Assembly: GCF_023614235.1 (NCBI RefSeq)
Contig: NZ_CP094264.1
Coordinates: 2,790,001 to 2,854,000, forward strand
Length of the DNA stretch: 64,000 nucleotides
Direction of reading: 5' to 3'
From: Streptomyces sp. MRC013
GTDB taxonomy: Bacteria > Actinomycetota > Actinomycetes > Streptomycetales > Streptomycetaceae
Part shown: piece after piece, positions 53,976 to 63,379 of the stretch
How positions within the stretch are numbered: the first letter of the stretch is position 1
Layout of the letters: each line of letters begins with the position of its first letter
Notes under the pieces: generated by a model
The model's input: only the letters and a program-made list of their open reading frames with translations
Databases searched by the model: none
Told to the model about the DNA's origin: nothing
Translations under genes and position numbers: made by a program

Positions 53976-54051
53976 TGGAGCGGACGACGAGATTCGAACT
54001 CGCGACCCTCACCTTGGCAAGGTGATGCTCTACCAACTGAGCCACGTCCGC
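53976..54051 (-). tRNA. tRNA-Gly(GCC), copy 2
   Basis: Identical to the copy at 49989-50064 over 76 nt, with encoded CCA. It is canonical in all arms. Confidence 0.97.
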
Positions 54052-54130
54052 ATTGCTCCCGACCGGCTCTCACCGGGCGGTGCGAACACCACTCTACCTG
54101 ATCCACCGGAGTGGTAGGTATGTGGTGCGG

Positions 54131-54202
54131 AGCGGGTGACAGGAATCGCACACTGCGCCTTCCCCCTGGAAGGGGGATGTTCTGCTACTGAACTACACCC
54201 GC
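54131..54202 (-). tRNA. tRNA-Gly(TCC) with non-canonical D and T loops
   Basis: A 72-nt tRNA without encoded CCA (TCCG follows). Acceptor GCGGGTG/CACCCGC, D stem GTTC/GAAC, anticodon arm TCCCC-CTTCCAG-GGGGA. The D loop AGTAGCA lacks the adjacent GG, and the T arm GCAGTGTGCGATTCCTGT lacks the GTTC box (GTGCGATT replaces TTCGATT). Both changes remove the usual D-T loop contact. The same pair of changes marks non-ribosomal tRNA-Gly used in staphylococcal cell-wall bridges. It may be a cell-wall tRNA, or a decaying copy. Confidence 0.85.
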
Positions 54203-54303
54203 ACGCTCCGTGAGGCGCTCGGCTTTTCCGCCGCGCCCCTCGGCGTGCTCCAGACTCTAGCCGATCAAGGGGGGTGCCACGCAACTCGATGCCCGGGGCC
54301 GAC

Positions 54304-54350
54304 CCCGGCCCGCCGTCCCGGCCGGTCGGCGTCCGGGACGGCGGGCCGGG
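54304..54350 (-). terminator. Terminator after lsr2
   Basis: Seventeen-base perfect arms (54304-54320 with 54334-54350) and a 13-base loop, 50 bases past the lsr2 stop. Confidence 0.75.
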
Positions 54351-54400
54351 AGGGGTGCGGCGGCGCGGCGGCGTCCCGCGCGGGAACGCTCGCCCCGGCC

Positions 54401-54727
54401 TCAGTTGGCCTGGTGGAAGGCTTCGTAGATCCGCTTCGGGATGCGCCCGCGCGCGGGCACCTCCATCCTGTTGGACTGCGCCCAGGCGCGCACGGCCGCG
54501 GGGTCGGGGTCGACGGCGGTGTGCCGGAACGGCTTGCGGGCCTTCTCCGTGCCGGACTTCTTCCGCCCCGCCTCCATGTACGGCTCGAGGCTCTTGCGCA
54601 GTTTCTCTGCATTGGTTTCGCTGAGGTCGATCTCGTACCACTTACCGTCGAGGCCGAACCTGACCGTTTCCGCCGCTTCTCCGCCCTCGATGTCGTCGGT
54701 GAGCGTCACCACTACGCGCTGCGCCAC
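54401..54727 (-). CDS. lsr2: Nucleoid-associated protein Lsr2
   Basis: A 108-residue H-NS-like protein that bridges DNA and silences AT-rich genes. The N-terminal dimerisation domain is MAQRVVVTLTDDIEGGEAAETVRFGLDGKWYEIDLSETNAEKLRKSL; the C-terminal DNA-binding domain has AVRAWAQSNRMEVPARGRIPKRIYEAFHQAN with the AT-hook-like RGR. Length and both domains are complete. Its upstream region is AT-richer than average and carries a GTCACACGTGTGAC palindrome, suggesting autoregulation or other control. Confidence 0.96.
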   Translation of the reverse strand: MAQRVVVTLTDDIEGGEAAETVRFGLDGKWYEIDLSETNAEKLRKSLEPYMEAGRKKSGTEKARKPFRHTAVDPDPAAVRAWAQSNRMEVPARGRIPKRIYEAFHQAN

Positions 54728-55094
54728 GGATATCGGTCCTTTCCCGTGGTAAGCCGCCGTTCAAGGTGTGTTCTGTCACACGTGTGACGTGCGGCGATAC
54801 CTGATTTACATGGTGTATTCCTTTGTACATCCCGGAGTGCCGCACTGGGAAGACCCGGCAATTGTCCCAGCGTGTCCTCCGGCAATCGCCGCACCTGATT
54901 CTTTTCCCGGATTTTCCCGCGTGCTCCCCGGCGCCGGGCCGCCGGGCCGCCGGGGCGTCCGCGGCGCCTGCTCGATCCCTCCCATCCATGATCACTTCGT
55001 GCGTTTGTGGGATCCTCTGGAAATCTACTCGCGTAGAATTTGTCGGCAGGTACGCTGAGGGAACCGCCCACGCAACACACCACCGGGAGTGCCA
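54728..55094. promoter_or_regulatory. Divergent promoter region of lsr2 and purSQL
   Basis: A 367-base gap, locally AT-richer (about 54780-54910). It contains GTCACACGTGTGAC at 54775-54788 near lsr2, and a CTAC-TCGC-GTAG element at about 55025 before purS. No small gene is supported. Confidence 0.55.
54775..54788. promoter_or_regulatory. Perfect 14-bp palindrome upstream of lsr2
   Basis: GTCACACGTGTGAC lies 48 bases from the lsr2 start. It is a good dimeric-regulator site; no regulator can be assigned. Confidence 0.5.
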
Positions 55095-55343
55095 GTGGCA
55101 CGCGTCGTAGTCGACGTCATGCTCAAGCCGGAGATCCTCGACCCGCAGGGACAGGCGGTGCAGCGCGCACTGCCCCGCCTCGGTTTCGAGGGGATCGCGG
55201 ACGTCCGTCAGGGGAAGCGTTTCGAACTGGATGTGGAGGGTCCGGTCGACGACGCCGCCCTCGCCCGCATCCACGAGATGGCCGAGACCTTCCTCGCCAA
55301 CACCGTCATCGAGGACTTCGTCGTCAAGGTGGAGGAGGCGTGA
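55095..55343 (+). CDS. purS: FGAM synthase subunit PurS
   Basis: An 82-residue small subunit of the three-part formylglycinamidine synthase with PurQ and Pur[32 protein letters not shown] is the family N terminus. GTG at 55095 is chosen because GGGAG ends five bases upstream; GTG at 55089 overlaps that site. The stop overlaps the purQ start by four bases. Confidence 0.94.
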   Translation: MARVVVDVMLKPEILDPQGQAVQRALPRLGFEGIADVRQGKRFELDVEGPVDDAALARIHEMAETFLANTVIEDFVVKVEEA

Positions 55344-56020
55344 CGTCCCGCATCGGAGTCGTCACCTTCCCCGGGACGCTCGACGACCAGGACGCCCTGC
55401 GCGCCGCCCGGCTCGCCGGCGCCGAGCCGGTCCCGCTCTGGCACCGCGACAAGGACCTCAAGCAGGTGGACGCGGTCGTCCTGGCGGGCGGCTTCTCCTA
55501 CGGGGACTACCTGCGCGCCGGGGCGATCTCCCGGTTCTCGCCGGTCATGGAGACGATCGTCGAGCAGGCCAGGGCCGGCATGCCGGTCCTCGGCATCTGC
55601 AACGGCTTCCAGGTCCTGACCGAGGCGCACCTGCTGCCCGGCGCCATGCTGCGCAACGACCACCTGCACTTCGTCTGCCGCGACCAGAGGCTGCGGGTGG
55701 AGAACGCCGAGACCGCCTGGACCGCCGACTACGAGCGGGGCCAGGAGATCTCCGTACCGCTGAAGAACATGGACGGCCGGTACGTCGCCGACGAGCGCAC
55801 GCTCGACGAGCTGGAGGCCGAGGGCCGGGTCGCGTTCCGGTACCTGGACGTGAACCCCAACGGCTCGCTGCGCGACATCGCGGGCGTCACCAACGCCGCG
55901 GGCAACGTCGTCGGCCTCATGCCCCACCCCGAGCACGCCGTGGAGCCGCTCGTCGGCACGGGCCGCACGGACGGGCTCGGTTTCTTCACCTCGGTCCTCA
56001 AGAAGCTGGTCAACGCCTGA
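55340..56020 (+). CDS. purQ: FGAM synthase glutaminase subunit PurQ
   Basis: A 226-residue class I glutamine amidotransferase that supplies ammonia to PurL. The nucleophile C87 is in [11 protein letters not shown], the oxyanion region is [15 protein letters not shown], and the His-x-Glu pair is in [12 protein letters not shown]. The GTG start overlaps purS (GTGA). purL follows after 88 bases. Confidence 0.96.
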   Translation: MTSRIGVVTFPGTLDDQDALRAARLAGAEPVPLWHRDKDLKQVDAVVLAGGFSYGDYLRAGAISRFSPVMETIVEQARAGMPVLGICNGFQVLTEAHLLPGAMLRNDHLHFVCRDQRLRVENAETAWTADYERGQEISVPLKNMDGRYVADERTLDELEAEGRVAFRYLDVNPNGSLRDIAGVTNAAGNVVGLMPHPEHAVEPLVGTGRTDGLGFFTSVLKKLVNA

Positions 56021-56108
56021 TGGGCCTCGACGCCGGAACGGCCGCGGGAGCGACTGGGCGCCCCGGCCCTCGACATCTGCACCACCCCGCGCGAAGGAGC
56101 GACCGAGC

Positions 56109-58358
56109 GTGACCCTCGACACCGTCAAGCACGCCGCCGAGACGCCCGACGTCGAGCAGCCGTGGGCCGAGCTGGGCCTGAAGAAGGACGAGTACGCGCG
56201 CATCCGCGAGATCCTCGGCCGCCGCCCGACCGGCGCCGAGCTGGCCATGTACTCGGTCATGTGGTCCGAGCACTGCTCGTACAAGAGCAGCAAGGTCCAC
56301 CTGAAGCAGTTCAGCGAGAAGAAGCCCGACTCCGACGCGATGCTCGTCGGCATCGGCGAGAACGCCGGCGTCGTCGACGTCGGCCAGGGGTACGCGGTCA
56401 CCTTCAAGGTGGAGTCGCACAACCACCCCTCGTACATCGAGCCCTACCAGGGCGCGGCCACGGGCATCGGCGGCATCGTCCGCGACATCCTCGCGATGGG
56501 CGCCCGCCCGGTCGCCGTCGTCGACCCGCTGCGGTTCGGCGCCGCCGACCACCCCGACACCCGGCGCGTCCTGCCCGGCGTCGTCGCCGGCATCGGCGGC
56601 TACGGCAACTGCCTGGGCCTGCCCAACATCGGCGGCGAGGTCGTCTTCGACCCCTGCTACCAGGGCAACCCGCTGGTCAACGCCGGCTGCATCGGCGTGA
56701 TGAAGCACGAGGACATCCACCTCGCCAAGGCGTCCGGCGCGGGCAACAAGGTCATCCTGTACGGCGCCCGGACCGGCGGCGACGGCATCGGCGGCGTCTC
56801 GGTCCTCGCGTCCGAGACCTTCGACGACACCAAGCCCGCGAAGCGCCCGGCGGTCCAGGTCGGCGACCCCTTCCAGGAGAAGCTCCTCATCGAGTGCACC
56901 CTGGAGGTCTTCGGGGAGAAGCTGGTCGCGGGCATCCAGGACCTCGGCGGCGCCGGCCTGTCCTGCGCCACGTCCGAGCTGGCCTCCGCGGGCTCCGGCG
57001 GCATGCGCGTGGAGCTGGACCGCGTCCACCTGCGCGACGCGACGCTCTCGCCCGAGGAGATCCTCATGAGCGAGTCGCAGGAGCGGATGTGCGCGATCGT
57101 CGAGCCGCAGTACGTCGACCGCTTCATGGAGATCTGCGAGAAGTGGGACGTCGTCGCCACCGTCATCGGTGAGGTGACCGACGGCGACCGCCTGGAGATC
57201 TTCTGGCACGGCGAGCAGATCGTCGACGTGCCCCCGGGCACCGTCGCCCACGAGGGCCCGACGTACCACCGGCCGTACGAGCGCCCGGAGTGGCAGGACG
57301 CCCTCCAGGCCGACGACGCGGCCGCGCTGCCCCGGCCGGAGACCCCCGGGGAGCTGCGCGAGCAGGTCCTCAAGCTGGTCGCCCACCCCAACCAGGCGTC
57401 CAAGGCCTGGGTGACGGACCAGTACGACCGGTTCGTGCAGGGCAACACCGTCCTCGCCCAGCCCGAGGACTCCGGCATGATCCGGATCGACGAGGAGACC
57501 AACCTCGGCGTGGCGATGGCGACGGACGGCAACGGCCGGTACGCCAAGCTCGACCCGTACGCGGGCGCGCAGCTCGCGCTGGCCGAGTCGTACCGCAACG
57601 TCGCCGCCTCCGGCGCCAGGCCGCTCGCCATCTCGAACTGCCTGAACTTCGGCTCGCCCGAGGACCCGGCGGTCATGTGGCAGTTCGCCGAGGCCACCCG
57701 CGGCCTCGCGGACGCCTGCCTGGAACTGGGCACGCCCGTCACCGGCGGCAACGTCTCGCTGTACAACCAGACCGGCGACGTCGCCATCCACCCGACGCCC
57801 GTCGTCGCCGTCCTCGGCGTGATCGACGACGTGACGCGGCGGACGCCGATCGCCTTCGCGGAGGAGGGCCACCTCCTCTACCTGCTGGGCGACACCCGCG
57901 AGGAGTTCGGCGGCTCGGCCTGGTCCCAGGTCGTCCACGACCACCTCGGCGGCCTGCCGCCCAAGGTGGACCTGGAGCGCGAGCGGCTGCTCGGCGAGAT
58001 CCTCGTCGCCGCCTCCCGCGACGGCATGGTCGACGCGGCGCACGACCTGTCCGACGGCGGCCTGGTCCAGGCGGTCGCCGAGTCCTGCCTGCGCGGCGGG
58101 AACGGCGCGCGGCTGGTCGTCCCGGACGGCCTGGACGCGTTCACCTTCCTGTTCAGCGAGTCGGCGGGGCGCGCCGTCGTGGCGGTGCCGCGCGGCGAGG
58201 AGCTGCGCTTCACCGACATGTGCGGCGCGCGCGGGCTGCCCGCGACGCGCATCGGCGTCGTGGACGGCGACGCGATCGAGGTGCAGGGCGAGTTCACCAT
58301 CCCGCTCGCGGAGCTGCGCGAGGCGCACGAGGCGACCATCCCGGGCCTGCTGGCCTGA
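56109..58358 (+). CDS. purL: FGAM synthase ATPase subunit PurL
   Basis: The 749-residue small form of FGAM synthase, converting FGAR to FGAM with ATP and ammonia from PurQ. Markers: [57 protein letters not shown] and the second half [20 protein letters not shown] precedes the GTG. It ends the purSQL operon with a strong terminator. Confidence 0.97.
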   Translation: MTLDTVKHAAETPDVEQPWAELGLKKDEYARIREILGRRPTGAELAMYSVMWSEHCSYKSSKVHLKQFSEKKPDSDAMLVGIGENAGVVDVGQGYAVTFKVESHNHPSYIEPYQGAATGIGGIVRDILAMGARPVAVVDPLRFGAADHPDTRRVLPGVVAGIGGYGNCLGLPNIGGEVVFDPCYQGNPLVNAGCIGVMKHEDIHLAKASGAGNKVILYGARTGGDGIGGVSVLASETFDDTKPAKRPAVQVGDPFQEKLLIECTLEVFGEKLVAGIQDLGGAGLSCATSELASAGSGGMRVELDRVHLRDATLSPEEILMSESQERMCAIVEPQYVDRFMEICEKWDVVATVIGEVTDGDRLEIFWHGEQIVDVPPGTVAHEGPTYHRPYERPEWQDALQADDAAALPRPETPGELREQVLKLVAHPNQASKAWVTDQYDRFVQGNTVLAQPEDSGMIRIDEETNLGVAMATDGNGRYAKLDPYAGAQLALAESYRNVAASGARPLAISNCLNFGSPEDPAVMWQFAEATRGLADACLELGTPVTGGNVSLYNQTGDVAIHPTPVVAVLGVIDDVTRRTPIAFAEEGHLLYLLGDTREEFGGSAWSQVVHDHLGGLPPKVDLERERLLGEILVAASRDGMVDAAHDLSDGGLVQAVAESCLRGGNGARLVVPDGLDAFTFLFSESAGRAVVAVPRGEELRFTDMCGARGLPATRIGVVDGDAIEVQGEFTIPLAELREAHEATIPGLLA

Positions 58359-58385
58359 GACCCGGACGCCCGGACCGCACGCACT

Positions 58386-58427
58386 GCGGAGGGCCGGCCC
58401 CGCGACACCGCGGGGCCGGCCCTCCGC
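58386..58427 (+). terminator. Terminator of purSQL
   Basis: A perfect 19-bp stem (58386-58404 with 58409-58427) and ACAC loop, 28 bases past the purL stop. It is the strongest hairpin in the window. Confidence 0.9.
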
Positions 58428-58595
58428 GGCGTCGCGGCCCCGGCCGGGCCGGTGCGCCGTCCGTCCCGGGGAAGCCGGACGCCGCCCCGCGCCACGGCCG
58501 CCCGGCGCGGCGGCGGGGACGTCCGGCCGGGGCGGGAACGGCGGATGTGCGGCGGACACGGCCGCGGCCCGGCGGAGCGGCGGTAACCTCGGGGC

Positions 58596-59396
58596 ATGCC
58601 AGAGCCGAGGAAGCGCGCCCGCCGGTACGACTCCGCGAAGACCCGTACGGCGGTGACGGCGCAGTTCACGCACGTGCGGGACGGTGTCGCACGGCTGACG
58701 GAGGAGCAGTCGCGGCTGCCGACGCGCCTGGGCGAGTGGACGGTGCGCGAACTGGCCGCCCACATCGCGCTGGTGCTGCGGTCCGTCGTGCGGGGTGTGG
58801 CGGCACCGGAGCCCGCTACGCGGGACGCGGGGCTGCTCGACTGGCCCGCGGCGACCCGGAGGTTCGCGACGGCGGTGGACGAGGACACCCGCGAGCTGGC
58901 CGAGTGGGCGGACGAGGCGGGCGGGCTGACGGAGCTGTACGCGCGCACGGCGGACGAGCTGGCCGAGGCGTTGGAGGCGCCGGACGAGCGGCTGATCGCG
59001 ACGCGGTTCGGGGGGATGCCGCTGGGCGACTTCCTGGTGACGCGGACGGTGGAGCTGACCGTGCACACCGACGACCTGAACGCCGCGACGGGACTGGCCG
59101 TCCCGCACGACCGGCAGGCGCTCGCGACCTGCACGCGCGTGCTGTCGGACGCGCTGGCGCTGAAGGCGCCGGGCGGCTCGGTGGAGCTGCGGGTGCCGCC
59201 GTACGCGGTGGTGCAGTGCGTGGAGGGCCCCCGGCACACGCGCGGGACGCCCCCGAACGTCGTCGAGACCGACCCGCTGACGTGGGTCCGCCTGGCTACG
59301 GGGCGGACCTCCTGGCAGGAGGCGCTGTCCGGGGCCCGCCTCCACGCCAGCGGCGAACGCGCCGACCTGGCGCCCTGGCTCCCCGTCCTGGGCTGA
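58596..59396 (+). CDS. Maleylpyruvate isomerase/sterol-carrier family protein (DinB-like)
   Basis: A 266-residue protein with a DinB/MDMPI fold at the N terminus (RVRDGVARLTEEQSRLPTRLGEWTVRELAAHIALVLRSVVRG, in which the metal His is HIALVLR) and a C-terminal SCP2-like sterol-carrier region. Mycothiol-dependent activity is a family property. It is usual next to purF in Streptomyces. The ATG is six bases after TAACCT with no ribosome site, so the mRNA may be leaderless. Confidence 0.88.
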   Translation: MPEPRKRARRYDSAKTRTAVTAQFTHVRDGVARLTEEQSRLPTRLGEWTVRELAAHIALVLRSVVRGVAAPEPATRDAGLLDWPAATRRFATAVDEDTRELAEWADEAGGLTELYARTADELAEALEAPDERLIATRFGGMPLGDFLVTRTVELTVHTDDLNAATGLAVPHDRQALATCTRVLSDALALKAPGGSVELRVPPYAVVQCVEGPRHTRGTPPNVVETDPLTWVRLATGRTSWQEALSGARLHASGERADLAPWLPVLG

Positions 59397-59456
59397 CCCC
59401 GTCCCCGCGCCGGCGCGGGGACGGAACCGGTTCGCCGCGCGACCCGTCAGAACGGC

Positions 59457-60272
59457 ATGCGGATCAACAAGTGCCTGCTTCCCGTACTCGCCGCCACCGC
59501 CACCGCCCTCGCCGGCTGCGCCGGCGGCTCCGGCTCCGGACCGGGCTCCGGAGACCGGCCCGACATCCCTCTCACCGGAACCCACTGGGCCCTCGACGCC
59601 CTCACCGCCGACGGCGCGAAGAAGACCGCCCCCGCCCCGGGGGCCTACGTCGAGTTCAAGCCGGACGGCTCGGTCCAGGGCACCGCCGGATGCAACCACT
59701 TCTTCAGCGAGGACACCGTCGTCGACGGCGACACCGTCACCGTGGGTCGGGTCACCATGACCAAGAAGGCCTGCGAGAAGCCCGTGGGGGACTTCGAGGA
59801 GGCCTTCCACGAGGCGTTCACCGGCAGGCTCGAAGCCCGCCTCGACAGCGGCGGCGACCGCCTCACCCTCACCACCCGCGGCGGCGACACCCTCGTCTTC
59901 TCCGAGCGGCCGGAGGCGCCCCTGAAGAACACCAGGTGGAGCGTGGAGACGCTCGTCGAAGGGGGGACCGCCGCCTCCCTGCCCGCCGGTGTCAAGGGCA
60001 GGCCGCACCTCACCATCGGCGCCGACGGCACCGCGCGCGGAAACCTCGGCTGCAACAACTTCACCGCCACCGTGAAGACCGAGGGGGACCAGCTCACCTT
60101 CGGCTCGCTCGCGGTGACCCGCCGCATCTGCGCCCGGCCCCAGAACGAGCTGGAGCGGAAGCTGTACGGAACGCTGGGCAGCGGACCGGTGACGTACCGC
60201 GTCGAGCAGCGCGCACTGACGGTCACCGCGCAGGACGGCTCCGGGTTCGAAGCCCGCGCCACGACCCCGTGA
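59457..60272 (+). CDS. META-domain lipoprotein (HslJ-like)
   Basis: A 271-residue secreted lipoprotein. The lipobox is LAGC (Cys at about 21) after a hydrophobic signal. Two META/HslJ domains follow: GTHWALDALTADGAKKTAPAPGAYVEFKPDGSVQGTAGCNHF and NTRWSVETLVEGGTAASLPAGVKGRPHLTIGADGTARGNLGCNNF. The repeat GTAGCNHF/GNLGCNNF shows the internal duplication. Anchored on the outer face of the membrane; function unknown. Confidence 0.9.
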   Translation: MRINKCLLPVLAATATALAGCAGGSGSGPGSGDRPDIPLTGTHWALDALTADGAKKTAPAPGAYVEFKPDGSVQGTAGCNHFFSEDTVVDGDTVTVGRVTMTKKACEKPVGDFEEAFHEAFTGRLEARLDSGGDRLTLTTRGGDTLVFSERPEAPLKNTRWSVETLVEGGTAASLPAGVKGRPHLTIGADGTARGNLGCNNFTATVKTEGDQLTFGSLAVTRRICARPQNELERKLYGTLGSGPVTYRVEQRALTVTAQDGSGFEARATTP

Positions 60273-60386
60273 GGTGCGAGGTCCGTCACACCGGACACGG
60301 CCTGGAAGGGCCCCGGAAGCGGGGAAACGCCGCCTGGACAGGGGGCCCTTCCCGCTGCGGGGCCCTCCGGGCGGCTCCGTCCCCAA

Positions 60387-60424
60387 TTCGGACCAGTGGT
60401 CGACCTCGCCTACACTCGGTGGCG
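60387..60424 (+). promoter_or_regulatory. Candidate purF promoter, leaderless
   Basis: TTCGGA (60387-60392) and TACACT (60411-60416) are separated by 18 bases. The purF GTG at 60424 is seven bases after the -10, the spacing expected of a transcription start at the start codon. Confidence 0.6.
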
Positions 60425-61950
60425 TGCCACGTGGTGACGGTCGACTCAATCACGATCTGCTTCCCGGCGAGAAGGGCCCCCAGGACGCTTGCGGCGTCTT
60501 CGGCGTCTGGGCTCCGGGCGAAGAGGTCGCAAAGCTCACGTACTTCGGGCTCTACGCCCTCCAACACCGGGGTCAGGAATCGGCCGGAATAGCGGTCAGC
60601 AACGGCTCCCAGATCCTCGTCTTCCGGGACATGGGACTCGTCTCCCAGGTCTTCGACGAGACCTCCCTCAGCTCCCTGCAGGGTCACATCGCGGTCGGTC
60701 ACGCCCGCTACTCGACCACCGGCGCGTCCGTCTGGGAGAACGCCCAGCCGACGTTCCGGGCCACCGCCGACGGCTCCATCGCCCTCGGCCACAACGGCAA
60801 CCTCGTCAACACGGCGCAGCTCGCCGAGATGGCCGCCGGCCTCCCCAAGGGGAACGGCCGGTCCGACCAGGCTGCCGCCACCAACGACACCGACCTCGTC
60901 ACGGCGCTCCTCGCGGGCCAGACCGACGAGGACGGCGAGCCGCTGTCCGTCGAGGAGGCCGCCGCCAAGGTCCTGCCGCAGGTCCAGGGCGCCTTCTCCC
61001 TCGTCTTCATGGACGAGGGCACGCTGTACGCCGCCCGCGACCCGCAGGGCATCCGCCCGCTGGTCCTCGGCCGGCTGGAGCGGGGCTGGGTCATCGCCTC
61101 GGAGACCGCCGCCCTCGACATCGTCGGCGCCAGCTTCGTCCGCGAGATCGAGCCGGGCGAGCTCATCGCCATCGACGAGAACGGCCTGCGGACGTCCCGG
61201 TTCGCGGAAGCCAAGCCCAAGGGCTGCGTCTTCGAGTACGTGTACCTGGCCCGCCCGGACACGGACATCGCCGGCCGGAACGTCTACCTCTCCCGGGTGG
61301 AGATGGGGCGGAAACTCGCCAAGGAAGCTCCCGCCGACGCCGACCTCGTCATAGCCACGCCCGAGTCCGGCACCCCCGCCGCGATCGGCTACGCGGAGGC
61401 GAGCGGCATTCCGTTCGGCGCGGGCCTGGTCAAGAACGCGTACGTCGGGCGGACCTTCATCCAGCCGTCCCAGACCATCCGCCAGCTGGGCATCCGCCTC
61501 AAGCTGAACCCCCTCAAGGAAGTCATCAAGGGCAAGCGCCTGGTCGTCGTCGACGACTCGATCGTCCGCGGCAACACGCAGCGCGCACTCGTCCGGATGC
61601 TCCGCGAGGCCGGCGCCGCCGAGATCCACATCAGGATCTCCTCGCCGCCCGTGAAGTGGCCGTGCTTCTTCGGCATCGACTTCGCCACCCGCGCCGAGCT
61701 GATCGCCAACGGCATGACGGTCGACGAGATCGGCAAGTCCCTCGGCGCCGACTCGCTCGCGTACATCTCGCTCGACGGCATGGTCGAGGCGACCACGATC
61801 GCCAAGCCGGACCTCTGCCGGGCCTGCTTCGACGGCGAGTACCCCATGGAGCTGCCCGACCCCGAGCTGCTCGGCAAGCAGCTGCTGGAGACGGAGCTGG
61901 CCGCGGGCCTCGCCGCCACGGCCGCCGCCGACGCGCTCCGCCGCCCGTAG
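60424..61950 (+). CDS. purF: Amidophosphoribosyltransferase
   Basis: First committed step of purine synthesis: PRPP plus glutamine gives phosphoribosylamine. 508 residues. The Ntn-hydrolase nucleophile is C23 in DACGVFGVW after a 22-residue propeptide. LYALQHRGQESAGIA and the PRPP loop KRLVVVDDSIVRGNT are present. The late Cys pair DLCRACFDGEYP suggests an Fe-S cluster as in Bacillus-type enzymes. GTG at 60424 is used; no ribosome site. Confidence 0.96.
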   Translation: MPRGDGRLNHDLLPGEKGPQDACGVFGVWAPGEEVAKLTYFGLYALQHRGQESAGIAVSNGSQILVFRDMGLVSQVFDETSLSSLQGHIAVGHARYSTTGASVWENAQPTFRATADGSIALGHNGNLVNTAQLAEMAAGLPKGNGRSDQAAATNDTDLVTALLAGQTDEDGEPLSVEEAAAKVLPQVQGAFSLVFMDEGTLYAARDPQGIRPLVLGRLERGWVIASETAALDIVGASFVREIEPGELIAIDENGLRTSRFAEAKPKGCVFEYVYLARPDTDIAGRNVYLSRVEMGRKLAKEAPADADLVIATPESGTPAAIGYAEASGIPFGAGLVKNAYVGRTFIQPSQTIRQLGIRLKLNPLKEVIKGKRLVVVDDSIVRGNTQRALVRMLREAGAAEIHIRISSPPVKWPCFFGIDFATRAELIANGMTVDEIGKSLGADSLAYISLDGMVEATTIAKPDLCRACFDGEYPMELPDPELLGKQLLETELAAGLAATAAADALRRP

Positions 61951-61990
61951 GCACCCACGCCCCCGCCGTACGACCGAAAGTTCTGTAGCC

Positions 61991-63070
61991 ATGTCTCAGG
62001 CCACCAGTGCCACAGGCGGCGCCAGCTACGCCGCCGCGGGCGTCGACATCGAGGCGGGCGACCGCGCCGTCGAGCTGATGAAGGAGTGGGTGAAGAAGAC
62101 CCGGCGCCCCGAGGTCCTCGGCGGCCTCGGCGGTTTCGCCGGCCTCTTCGATGCCTCCGCCCTCAAGCGCTACGAGCGTCCCCTCCTCGCCTCCGCCACC
62201 GACGGCGTCGGCACGAAGGTCGACGTCGCCCGCCGCATGGGCGTGTACGACACGATCGGACACGACCTCGTCGCCATGGTCATGGACGACATCGTGGTGT
62301 GCGGCGCCGAGCCGCTGTTCATGACCGACTACATCTGCGTCGGCAAGGTCCACCCCGAGCGGGTCGCCGGCATCGTCAAGGGCATCGCCGAGGGGTGCGT
62401 CCTCGCCGGCTGCGCCCTCGTCGGCGGTGAGACCGCCGAGCACCCCGGTCTCCTCGGCCCCGAGGACTTCGACGTCGCCGGCGCCGGCACGGGCGTCGTG
62501 GAGGCGGACCGGCTGCTGGGCGCCGATCGCATCCGTACGGGTGACGCGGTCGTCGCGATGGCCTCCTCGGGTCTTCACTCCAACGGGTACTCGCTCGTCC
62601 GCCACGTCCTGTTCGACCGGGCCGGCATGGCGCTGGAGCAGCACGTGGACGAGCTCGGCCGGACCCTCGGCGAGGAGCTGCTGGAACCCACCAGGATCTA
62701 CTCGCTGGACTGCCTGGCGCTCACCCGGACCACCGAGGTGCACGCCTTCAGCCACATCACCGGCGGCGGCCTGGCGGCCAACCTGGCGCGGGTCGTCCCG
62801 GACCACCTGCACGCCGTGGTCGACCGGTCGACGTGGGCGCCCGGCGCGGTCTTCGACCTGGTCGGCAGGGCCGGTCGGGTGGAGCGGCTGGAGCTGGAGA
62901 AGACCCTGAACATGGGAGTCGGCATGATGGCCGTCGTCCCCGCCGAGTCGGTGGACGTCGCGCTGGCGACGCTTGCGGACCGGGGCGTCGAGGCCTGGGT
63001 CGCGGGTGAGGTCACCGAGCGCGGGGACCACGCGGCCGGTGCCGCCCTGACGGGTGACTACGCGGGCTGA
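61991..63070 (+). CDS. purM: AIR synthase (phosphoribosylformylglycinamidine cyclo-ligase)
   Basis: A 359-residue enzyme that closes FGAM to AIR with ATP. Markers: YAAAGVDIEAGDRAVELMKEWVKKTRRPEVLGGLGGFAGLF, LLASATDGVGTKVDVARRMG, VCGAEPLFMTDYICVGKV, and LVGGETAEHPG. It follows purF after 40 bases and is likely co-transcribed. A strong hairpin ends the unit. Confidence 0.97.
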   Translation: MSQATSATGGASYAAAGVDIEAGDRAVELMKEWVKKTRRPEVLGGLGGFAGLFDASALKRYERPLLASATDGVGTKVDVARRMGVYDTIGHDLVAMVMDDIVVCGAEPLFMTDYICVGKVHPERVAGIVKGIAEGCVLAGCALVGGETAEHPGLLGPEDFDVAGAGTGVVEADRLLGADRIRTGDAVVAMASSGLHSNGYSLVRHVLFDRAGMALEQHVDELGRTLGEELLEPTRIYSLDCLALTRTTEVHAFSHITGGGLAANLARVVPDHLHAVVDRSTWAPGAVFDLVGRAGRVERLELEKTLNMGVGMMAVVPAESVDVALATLADRGVEAWVAGEVTERGDHAAGAALTGDYAG

Positions 63071-63079
63071 ACAGCACCA

Positions 63080-63112
63080 AACCCGGTCCGGGGCGGAACC
63101 CCGGACCGGGTT
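63080..63112. terminator. Terminator between purM and the DUF3073 gene
   Basis: A perfect 14-bp stem (63080-63093 with 63099-63112) and CGGAA loop. The two flanking genes are convergent, so it can act both ways. Confidence 0.88.
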
Positions 63113-63127
63113 GGAAGAGTGCGGGCG

Positions 63128-63379
63128 TCAAGCGCCGCGACGCTGCGATGACGGACCGGACTCCTCGTCCTCGTCATCGTCGTCGTTGTACAGCTCCGCA
63201 TAGCGGGCGTACGGGTCGTCTTCCTCGTCGTCGTCCTCGAACGGCTCTCCGTTCGGAGGCTGACTCGAAGTCGATGCGCCCAGCTCGCTGGCCAGCCGTG
63301 CGAGGTCCGTCCCACCGCTGTTGTACTTCAGCTGGCGGGCGACCTTCGTCTGCTTGGCCTTGGCCCGGCCGCGCCCCAT
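63128..63379 (-). CDS. DUF3073 domain protein
   Basis: An 83-residue actinobacterial protein beginning MGRGRAKAKQTKVARQLKYNSGGTDLARLASELG, the DUF3073 core. The rest is very acidic (EDDDEEDDPYARYAELYNDDDDEDEE). The basic start and acidic tail suggest nucleic-acid or protein contact; role unknown. The start at 63379 matches the family N terminus and has GAGGGGG upstream. It is normally beside purM in Streptomyces. Confidence 0.92.
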   Translation of the reverse strand: MGRGRAKAKQTKVARQLKYNSGGTDLARLASELGASTSSQPPNGEPFEDDDEEDDPYARYAELYNDDDDEDEESGPSSQRRGA

